DNA of 11,410 nucleotides from the NCBI GenBank assembly GCA_002431305.1, contig DJEG01000022.1, positions 1 through 11,410 of the forward strand, read 5' to 3'. The DNA is from Ruminococcaceae bacterium UBA5904 (lineage in GTDB: Bacteria > Bacillota > Clostridia > Oscillospirales > Acutalibacteraceae). The notes beneath the pieces are model-generated. The model was not told the DNA's origin, did not search any database, and saw nothing but the letters and a program-made list of their open reading frames with translations. Made by a program: the position numbers and the translations under genes. Within the stretch, counting starts at the first letter, position 1. Every line of letters starts with the position of its first letter. Below are positions 7,164 through 11,410 of the stretch, piece by piece.

Positions 7164-7313
7164 ATGGACAGATTGTTAAACTGCATGAACACTATACACA
7201 AGGCGAACAAAACGCTTCGTTTTCTCAAAATCACACAGACATTAATCGTTACGGCAACACTCGGTTTTATAGCCGTCAACGCCGTATGTATGCTCAAAGA
7301 CAAAAAATCGTAA
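7164..7313 (+). CDS. 49-residue membrane miniprotein in the spoVA operon
   Basis: A complete small ORF (49 codons) starts 4 nt after the spoVAD stop with AAAGGAG (7148-7154) placed 9 nt before its ATG, and it ends immediately before a strong terminator. The protein begins MDRLLNCMNTIHKANKTLRF, a basic amphipathic stretch. One hydrophobic segment of about 20 residues follows (about 24-43, LIVTATLGFIAVNAVCML), and a charged KDKKS tail ends it. This suggests a single-pass membrane protein, probably made in the forespore with SpoVAC and SpoVAD. It does not resemble SpoVAE, which is larger and multi-spanning. I do not recognise a family. The coding call rests on the good ribosome site, tight spacing and the fit between stop codon and terminator; conservation was not tested. 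Confidence 0.72.
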   Translation: MDRLLNCMNTIHKANKTLRFLKITQTLIVTATLGFIAVNAVCMLKDKKS

Positions 7314-7351
7314 AAGAATCGGAACCGCGTATTTCATCGGTTCCGATTCTT
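7314..7351. terminator. Strong hairpin terminator between the spoVA unit and the convergent hydrolase gene
   Basis: A perfect 14-bp inverted repeat (7314-7327 and 7338-7351, core GAATCGGAACCG) with a 10-nt loop begins directly after the stop of the miniprotein. The plus-strand tail (TCAATTAG) is poor in T. On the minus strand the stem is followed by TTTACGATTTTTTG, so it may mainly stop the minus-strand gene or work both ways. Confidence 0.8.
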
Positions 7352-7365
7352 CAATTAGTAATATT

Positions 7366-9138
7366 TTATTTAACGCTGTCAACGATTGAGTTAAAATTGC
7401 TTATAAGCTGAGATGCGGTATGTTCGCCCATGGAGGTCATACCCCATGCGTTGTCAAACGTCATCTTGCCGTCATCCTCTTTCATAATCGTGCAGTACGT
7501 GTACTGATTATCGGGAATGATATAACCGATAGCATCGTTCATGAGGTCAAAGTCAAGAACAGTCTTGTCCGCGTATGTCTCTCTGAGCGGAGCGTATGCG
7601 AATTCGTCCATATCGGCGCCTCCGCATACAAGCTCGGGATAAGTCTCGCCGGGGCTGAGCATTACCATTATATCGGTGCCAAGCTCCATATAACCGATTT
7701 CGGTTACGGTATAAATGTCAAGACCGTCTCTTAACATTATATTATTAGCAAGAGAGAGCTTGCCCATACCCTGAAGAATTCCGTTTTCAACCTTGATAAT
7801 AAATTCCTGAATTCTTACGTTGAGAAGAGGAGCGATCTCCGTTTCCTCTACGGGTTCCCAGTTTTCATACCATGCGGTATACCATGAAGCGTTGCCGCCG
7901 AGAGCCTCGATAGTGGAATTCTCTCTGTCCCAGTCAACAATATTCTCTTTGCAGTATTCCTCCGTTTCGGTCATACCGAGCAGGAAATATCCGACTTCGT
8001 TACCGAATCTGATAACAGTCTCATGTCTGTCAATATCAAGTCCGTCGACGCAGTCTCCTCTGTTTTCGGTCGAATTGCCTATAGCGCTCTGAATGAAGAG
8101 GAAATTATATCCGTGTTCGTTAATAACCTCTTCCATATAGGGAACGAAGTCCGCGGAAATCTTATCGCTCGTATAACCTACGACCTCGGGATGGCATCCG
8201 AAGTTTGCAATCATGGTAGGTTTAACATTAGCGTCGTCGGGAGTGAATACGAATCTTACGATATCCTTCATAATAACTTTCGGCTCACTGCGGTCGTAAA
8301 TGTATGTCGAACCGTCCTTAGCCGCATATGTAAGCGAACCTGTCGTCATGCTCTCGACAGCCTCTTTGACCGCCGATTCGGTTCTTGTTATAATGGTCTG
8401 CATGAACTCTTCGTCAACGCCGTTGATGGGAGCCTTAAGTCCGAACGAAAGCGCGGAGAAAAGGTTGTTGAACGCGGTCTTGGGCTGTTGGGCCCAGATA
8501 CCCTGCGAGTCAATGCCCGAGTGGGTATGCGACGAGGAAATATTAATGCTTACGATATTCTTTTCCTGCGCGTAGTCGGCTAATGCAGCTCTGATACGCT
8601 TAACATCGGAATTCGCGATACCGATACAGTCGATATTTGCAAGAATCGTAATGCCTCTGTCGGTTCCGTCGCTTATCGCAACGGCTCTTACCCTAAGATC
8701 GTCGAGAGCCTCAGTGGCGTTCTTATTAAGAGCATAGCCCGCCATGTGATAGCTTCTCTCGCCGAAATTATCGGGAATAATCGACTCTGAACCGTAGCCG
8801 AGATTCCATCTCGCATTTTCTGCGGGAGCGTCAAGAAATTCCTCGGTACCACTGTAGAAATTCTCACTGACGTAATCTTTTCTGTCGATGACTCTGCTGG
8901 TTCCCGGAAGAATAAACCCGAGAACGCTGAATACGGCGTTGCAGATTCCGTTAACTATTTTATTAAGGAAACCTACAAGACCGCCCTTGTACTGCGCCGT
9001 ATACGTCGCGGCGGAGCTGAGAGCCGAAATACCGCTCTCGGAAGTCTGAACATCGGAAGCCGATGCGACGGAGCATGCCGCAAACAGCATCAGAACGCTC
9101 AGAAGAACCGCAAGGAACGATTTTAATGTCTTCTTCAA
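7366..9138 (-). CDS. Secreted neutral/alkaline ceramidase-like hydrolase
   Basis: This is a 590-residue exported protein related to the N-terminal domain of neutral/alkaline non-lysosomal ceramidases, zinc enzymes that cleave amides of sphingolipids. The signal peptide is MKKTLKSFLAVLLSVLMLFA with a probable cleavage at ASA-SD; an FAAC stretch is a weaker lipobox. Matching motifs in order are SSSHTHSG with H204/H206, NFGCHPEVV with H316, FIQSAIGN at 349-355, SPGETYPE with E498 and IGYIIPDNQY with Y539. Their spacing fits the four zinc ligands of the Pseudomonas enzyme (H97, H204, E411, Y448). Where ceramidases have the nucleophile motif GDVSPN this protein has GNSTEN. The TTG start at 9138 is chosen because a promoter (9173-9201) places the transcript start downstream of the ATG at 9168, and GAGTGA lies 5 nt before the TTG. 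The fold is likely right; the substrate is unknown. Confidence 0.82.
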   Translation of the reverse strand: MKKTLKSFLAVLLSVLMLFAACSVASASDVQTSESGISALSSAATYTAQYKGGLVGFLNKIVNGICNAVFSVLGFILPGTSRVIDRKDYVSENFYSGTEEFLDAPAENARWNLGYGSESIIPDNFGERSYHMAGYALNKNATEALDDLRVRAVAISDGTDRGITILANIDCIGIANSDVKRIRAALADYAQEKNIVSINISSSHTHSGIDSQGIWAQQPKTAFNNLFSALSFGLKAPINGVDEEFMQTIITRTESAVKEAVESMTTGSLTYAAKDGSTYIYDRSEPKVIMKDIVRFVFTPDDANVKPTMIANFGCHPEVVGYTSDKISADFVPYMEEVINEHGYNFLFIQSAIGNSTENRGDCVDGLDIDRHETVIRFGNEVGYFLLGMTETEEYCKENIVDWDRENSTIEALGGNASWYTAWYENWEPVEETEIAPLLNVRIQEFIIKVENGILQGMGKLSLANNIMLRDGLDIYTVTEIGYMELGTDIMVMLSPGETYPELVCGGADMDEFAYAPLRETYADKTVLDFDLMNDAIGYIIPDNQYTYCTIMKEDDGKMTFDNAWGMTSMGEHTASQLISNFNSIVDSVK

Positions 9139-9172
9139 AATAATCACTCGCTTTAAGTAAATTTGCATAGCG

Positions 9173-9201
9173 ATTATACCATAAAAAAAATCATTTTTCA
9201 A
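9173..9201 (-). promoter_or_regulatory. Sigma-A promoter of the ceramidase-like gene
   Basis: On the minus strand TTGAAA (9196-9201), a 17-nt spacer and TATAAT (9173-9178) form a near-perfect promoter. Transcription would start near 9166, inside the longer open frame, which excludes the ATG at 9168 as start and supports the TTG at 9138. Confidence 0.8.
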
Positions 9202-9244
9202 TTGATTTTGTGTGAATAATAAAAAATACTTTTTTTATAAAATG

Positions 9245-9284
9245 TTGAATTATTTTTATACATAATATATAATGTCATCGAGGA
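9245..9284 (+). promoter_or_regulatory. Sigma-A promoter and Shine-Dalgarno of the Gfo/Idh/MocA gene
   Basis: TTGAAT (9245-9250), a 17-nt spacer and TATAAT (9268-9273) are followed by GAGGA (9280-9284), 10 nt before ATG 9295. The predicted transcript start is near 9280, so the leader is very short. The promoter points away from the one at 9173-9201, with about 44 nt between the two -35 boxes. Confidence 0.75.
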
Positions 9285-9294
9285 TGTGTGAAAT

Positions 9295-10287
9295 ATGGAT
9301 AAATTGAGAACGTGCATAGTCGGAAATGGAAATATCAGCAGGGTTCATATCGAATCTCTGTTAAAAAACGAAAATACGAAAATTGTCGGAGTGTGCGATA
9401 TTATAAAGGAGCGCGCCGACTCCGCCGCCGAAAAAACGGGGGCGCGGGCTTTTTATGACTTTGACGAAATGCTTAATTGGGGTGATTTCGACGTTCTTCA
9501 TATATGTACTCCGCATTATCTTCACGCCCCTATGGCGATAAAAGCAATGAACACGGGTAAACACGTTTTAATAGAAAAACCGCTGGCTATGACTTATTCC
9601 GACGCGGTAAAAACGGGTGAAACCGCGAAAAAAAACGGCGTTTATCTCGGCGTGTGTTATCAGAACAGATATAACCCGTCGTCCGTTAAAATAAAAGAAA
9701 TCATTGACTCAAAAGAGCTCGGAACCGTCACGGGAATTAAGGGAAGCGTAGCGTGGAACCGCGATATGACATATTATTCGCGTGACAACTGGCACGGCAC
9801 TCTTAAATATGAAGGAGGCGGAGTCCTCATAAATCAGGCAATACATACGCTCGACCTTATCACATGGCTATGCCCCGGCAATCCCGTAAAAACGGTCGGC
9901 TCTGTCTCGCAGAAAAGACTTAAGGGGCTTGTCGAAACTGAAGATACCGCTGACGCGCTTATAACGTTCGATTCGGGGGTAAACGCGCTGTTCTATGCTA
10001 GTTTATGTTATTCCTCCGACTCCCCCGTCGAAATTCAGATAGACTGCGAAAAGGGCAGAATTTTATTTAACGGCGACGTTTTCGTATTCAGAGACTCACA
10101 GCCGACCGAAATTATCCCGTTCAGGATTAAAAAAGGCGAAAAGGCTTACTGGGGCGACGGACACACGTTGCTGATAAATGATTTTTACAATTCAATAATA
10201 AATAATATTCCGTTCAAAGTCGACGGAAAAGAGGGACTTAACGCTCTTAAAATCATATCTGATATTTACGCTCAAAACAGAACTTAA
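9295..10287 (+). CDS. Gfo/Idh/MocA family NAD(P)-dependent oxidoreductase
   Basis: This is a 330-residue cytoplasmic oxidoreductase of the Gfo/Idh/MocA family, which usually oxidises or epimerises sugars, inositols or similar alcohols. The N-terminal Rossmann fold shows VGNGNISRVH (9-18) and CTPHYLH (71-77). The catalytic E94-K95-P96 motif follows (VLIEKPLAMTYSDA). The C-terminal substrate domain has GGGVLINQAIHTLDLITWL (174-192) with the conserved His184 and Asp187. Length and domain order are normal. The ATG is supported by GAGGA and a consensus promoter. It is divergent from the secreted ceramidase-like gene, so the two may share signals, but no pathway is visible. No terminator was found before the tRNA promoter 43 nt downstream. 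The substrate cannot be named. Confidence 0.93.
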   Translation: MDKLRTCIVGNGNISRVHIESLLKNENTKIVGVCDIIKERADSAAEKTGARAFYDFDEMLNWGDFDVLHICTPHYLHAPMAIKAMNTGKHVLIEKPLAMTYSDAVKTGETAKKNGVYLGVCYQNRYNPSSVKIKEIIDSKELGTVTGIKGSVAWNRDMTYYSRDNWHGTLKYEGGGVLINQAIHTLDLITWLCPGNPVKTVGSVSQKRLKGLVETEDTADALITFDSGVNALFYASLCYSSDSPVEIQIDCEKGRILFNGDVFVFRDSQPTEIIPFRIKKGEKAYWGDGHTLLINDFYNSIINNIPFKVDGKEGLNALKIISDIYAQNRT

Positions 10288-10330
10288 AAATATTTACAGC
10301 GGTTTTTGAAAATTATTCCCGTAAAAACTC

Positions 10331-10359
10331 TTGACATAACGCTCTTATTATGATATCAT
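10331..10359 (+). promoter_or_regulatory. Promoter of the tRNA-Ser pair
   Basis: A consensus TTGACA (10331-10336), a 17-nt spacer and TATCAT (10354-10359) end 12 nt before the first tRNA. This is the expected strong stable-RNA type promoter and probably drives both tRNA genes. Confidence 0.8.
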
Positions 10360-10371
10360 CTATTAGCAAAC

Positions 10372-10462
10372 GGAGAGATACCGAAGCGGTCATAACGGAA
10401 CGGTCTTGAAAACCGTCGTACCTTTGCGGGTACCGTGGGTTCGAATCCCACTCTCTCCGCCA
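10372..10462 (+). tRNA. tRNA-Ser (anticodon UGA)
   Basis: This is a 91-nt type II tRNA with encoded CCA. The acceptor stem GGAGAGA pairs with TCTCTCC (10452-10458), with discriminator G10459. The anticodon stem ACGGT/ACCGT encloses the loop CTTGAAA, giving anticodon TGA at 10407-10409. A long variable arm (GTACC..GGTAC) follows, and the T arm is GTGGG-TTCGAAT-CCCAC. The anticodon together with the long variable arm identifies serine (UCN codons). Confidence 0.96.
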
Positions 10463-10488
10463 TTTTTTAATTTAATAATATGTTACCC

Positions 10489-10582
10489 GGAGAAGTACTC
10501 AAGTTGGTGACGAGGCGCCCCTGCTAAGGGCGTAGGCCGTCTAAACAACGGCGCGAGGGTTCGAGTCCCTCCTTCTCCGCCA
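10489..10582 (+). tRNA. tRNA-Ser (anticodon GCU)
   Basis: This is a 94-nt type II tRNA with encoded CCA, 26 nt after the first. The acceptor stem GGAGAAG pairs with CTTCTCC (10572-10578), with discriminator G10579. The anticodon stem CGCCC/GGGCG encloses CTGCTAA, giving anticodon GCT at 10523-10525 (AGU/AGC codons). The long variable arm and the T arm GAGGG-TTCGAGT-CCCTC are intact. Confidence 0.96.
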
Positions 10583-10619
10583 AAAATCGGCAAGTATCTA
10601 ACAATACTTGCCGATTTTT
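10582..10619 (+). terminator. Terminator of the tRNA-Ser transcript
   Basis: A perfect 16-bp inverted repeat (10582-10597 and 10604-10619; core ATCGGCAAGTAT) with a 6-nt loop ends in TTTTT. It begins at the last A of the tRNA CCA end, so it terminates the two-tRNA transcript directly. Confidence 0.9.
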
Positions 10620-10624
10620 ACTTC

Positions 10625-10659
10625 TTCACCGTTCACTTTTCACTCTTCACTGTTCTCCG
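10625..10659. repeat. Degenerate 7-bp tandem repeat (TTCACNN x5)
   Basis: Five consecutive heptads fit TTCACNN (the last is TTCTCCG): units begin at 10625, 10632, 10639, 10646 and 10653. The array starts 5 nt after the tRNA terminator and is not coding in any sensible frame. Similar TTCACT-rich tracts are common intergenic repeats in some Clostridia; this is general recollection, not a match I could test. Confidence 0.6.
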
Positions 10660-10689
10660 CTTTTAACAGCAGGAAATTATGCAGTTACA

Positions 10690-10810
10690 TGACGGATTTA
10701 TTTTATTTCACATTTTATCTGTTTGATAAATTATTTCATAATCCGTCAGGATTATTTCATATTGCAGCGGCAATATTTCATTATAAAACTTACCATATTT
10801 CATATTCTCC
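10690..10810. repeat. Modular small-hairpin repeat with ATTTCA spacers
   Basis: ATTTCA occurs at 10705, 10733, 10754, 10775 and 10797, with intervals of 28, 21, 21 and 22. Between the copies are short hairpins: TTTATC/GATAAA (10714-10730), ATAATCC/GGATTAT with a GTCA loop (10738-10755) and ATATTGC/GCAATAT with an AGCG loop (10759-10776). The last interval has no clear stem and looks degenerate. TGACGGATT (10690-10698) is also the exact inverse of AATCCGTCA (10740-10748). This resembles a non-coding interspersed element, probably non-autonomous; no transposase or matching outer ends are seen. Confidence 0.6.
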
Positions 10811-10827
10811 GTTGCAACATACGCAAT

Positions 10828-10960
10828 GTTGTGCTTAAACTAATCGGAGGTTTCTTATGGATTCAGCACAACGCGCCTTAGCGACATAATTATCACAATA
10901 GGTTGTATTTTCATATACTAAAGTTTTTTTACCCCCCCCCCGGTTGAACCGGAGGGGTTT
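10828..10960 (+). other. Orphan leader-like segment: SD, 10-codon ORF, hairpins and terminator
   Basis: CGGAGG (10845-10850) is followed after 6 nt by ATG 10857 opening the 10-codon ORF MDSAQRALAT (stop 10887-10889). The ribosome site and start lie in the loop of an 8-bp inverted repeat (GTTGTGCT 10828-10835, AGCACAAC 10865-10872). That repeat shares bases with an alternative hairpin CAACAT/ATGTTG (10815-10820, 10826-10831), so the two cannot form together. A G+C-rich hairpin at 10935-10957 (CCGG core, one C/A mismatch, in a C10 run) followed by TTTATT may end the RNA. No gene follows on the plus strand, so a leader peptide, a small RNA or a mobile-element remnant are all possible. Confidence 0.4.
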
Positions 10961-10966
10961 ATTCTT
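10935..10966 (+). terminator. Probable terminator with C10 tract
   Basis: CCCC (10935-10938) pairs with GGGG (10954-10957) and CCGGT (10940-10944) with ACCGG (10948-10952), interrupted by one C/A mismatch. TTTATTCTT follows. The left arm lies in a run of ten C (10932-10941), itself preceded by T7, where a T at 10939 would have completed the stem. Confidence 0.5.
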
Positions 10967-10973
10967 AAAAGGC

Positions 10974-11022
10974 TAAAAAAGACTACAAGCCTGACTTTTT
11001 CGGCAGACTTGCAGTTTTTTTA
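10974..11022. terminator. Terminator of the minus-strand SH3-like ORF (possibly bidirectional)
   Basis: Arms 10982-10993 and 11004-11015 form a 12-bp stem with a 10-nt loop. On the minus strand the two imperfect positions become G/U wobbles and the stem is followed by CTTTTTT. On the plus strand they are A/C mismatches, although T7 follows. The minus strand, downstream of the ORF ending at 11091, is therefore the better direction. Confidence 0.65.
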
Positions 11023-11090
11023 TTCAGACTGTTTTTACAGCCCTTTTTTATTATTGTTTCAGATAAAAAATAATTAAGAAAAAATATCGG

Positions 11091-11357
11091 TTAATAAATA
11101 GAACTGCACTTTAAATAAATAGTCTTATATTTTCCGCCTGTCCACGGGCAAATGGCTTTCATCCATCCGGAAGAATAAATTTCACTGATTTTAACAATAT
11201 CGTTTGGGTAAACCCTGCCGCAAGAATTGCCGTTAATGCCGGAATAAGCCCGAATATATTTGGTAGCTTTAAATTTCATATCCGAAACCTTACAATATAC
11301 AATTTTGCTGGTGTTTCCCCATGGGCATTTTAACTTTGCAACAGAATTAACATTGAA
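11091..11357 (-). pseudogene. 3' remnant of an SH3-like repeat protein
   Basis: An ATG at 11279 opens 62 codons, with AAGG 8 nt upstream, but the same frame continues upstream without a standard start codon to a TAA at 11358-11360. The extra 26 codons encode KCPWGNTSKIVYCKVSD, which resembles the protein's own C-terminus, ICPWTGGKYKTIYLKCSSIY. Between them lies a beta-rich stretch (KYIRAYSGINGNSCGRVYPNDIVKISEIYSSGWMKAI, partial list) typical of bacterial SH3-like wall-binding units of about 60 residues. This implies the tail of a longer multi-repeat protein, perhaps a secreted lysin or surface protein, that lost its 5' part. A separate functional 62-residue protein remains possible. Confidence 0.5.
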
Positions 11358-11410
11358 TTAACATTGATATGTTATAATATATAATGAATATTGTACGGAA
11401 TCATTCTTAT

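Noticed and set aside
8023..8583. Long open frame on the plus strand opposite the ceramidase-like gene
   Set aside because: It lies wholly antisense to a well-supported gene, has no ribosome site and reads as a shadow frame.
10608..10838. 76-codon plus-strand frame across the repeat region
   Set aside because: It begins in the terminator stem, lacks a ribosome site and is made of the heptad and ATTTCA repeats (Phe/His/Ser-rich), so it is not a credible gene.
10690..10960. CRISPR array or insertion sequence
   Set aside because: Spacers are far too short and stems differ from unit to unit, and no transposase or terminal inverted repeats with target duplication were found.
11344..11367. 11-bp tandem duplication (AATTAACATTG twice) considered as the mutation that broke the SH3-like ORF
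   Set aside because: Removing one copy in the read frame still gives no start codon and another stop just upstream, so it does not explain the truncation.

Overview
The window looks like a piece of a chromosome from an uncultured, endospore-forming member of the Clostridia (Oscillospirales or Ruminococcaceae type, probably gut-associated). The reasons are a spoVAC-spoVAD pair, sigma-A type promoters (TTGAAA/TTGAAT/TTGACA with 17-nt spacers), Shine-Dalgarno led genes with some TTG starts, a Gram-positive style lipoprotein, AT-rich intergenic DNA and a low-to-moderate-GC coding style. The exact taxon cannot be read from the sequence.

Layout. Positions 1-1292 (minus) hold a cation diffusion facilitator with an Asn-Asp-Asp-Asp metal site of the manganese-exporter type. 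It overlaps by 8 nt the start of a PHP-domain protein that runs off the left edge. From 1424 (plus) come a DUF2079 polytopic membrane protein and a ThrH-type phosphoserine phosphatase/homoserine phosphotransferase with its own promoter and a strong terminator. Positions 3978-5459 (minus) are a lipoprotein followed 3 nt later by a short-chain dehydrogenase of the YmfI (EF-P 5-aminopentanone reductase) type. Positions 5664-7313 (plus) are spoVAC, spoVAD and a previously unlisted 49-codon membrane miniprotein where spoVAE would normally sit; the run ends in a perfect 14-bp hairpin. Positions 7366-9138 (minus) encode a secreted neutral-ceramidase-like hydrolase. It is transcribed divergently from a Gfo/Idh/MocA oxidoreductase (9295-10287, plus), and both have near-consensus promoters. 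Two tandem tRNA-Ser genes (UGA, GCU) follow with their own promoter and terminator.

The last 800 bp are accessory DNA downstream of the tRNA-Ser pair. They contain a degenerate 7-bp repeat, a chain of small hairpins separated by ATTTCA at about 21-bp spacing, and an orphan leader-like segment (alternative hairpins, strong Shine-Dalgarno, 10-codon ORF, hairpin terminator with a C10 tract). They also contain a bidirectional terminator and what looks like the 3' remnant of an SH3-like repeat protein on the minus strand.

The strongest functional grouping is the spoVA operon, which handles dipicolinic-acid uptake into the forespore. The other genes are short independent transcription units without an obvious common pathway. 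The most worthwhile leads are the small protein in the spoVA operon, the altered nucleophile motif in the ceramidase-like enzyme, and the hairpin/leader region after the tRNA genes.
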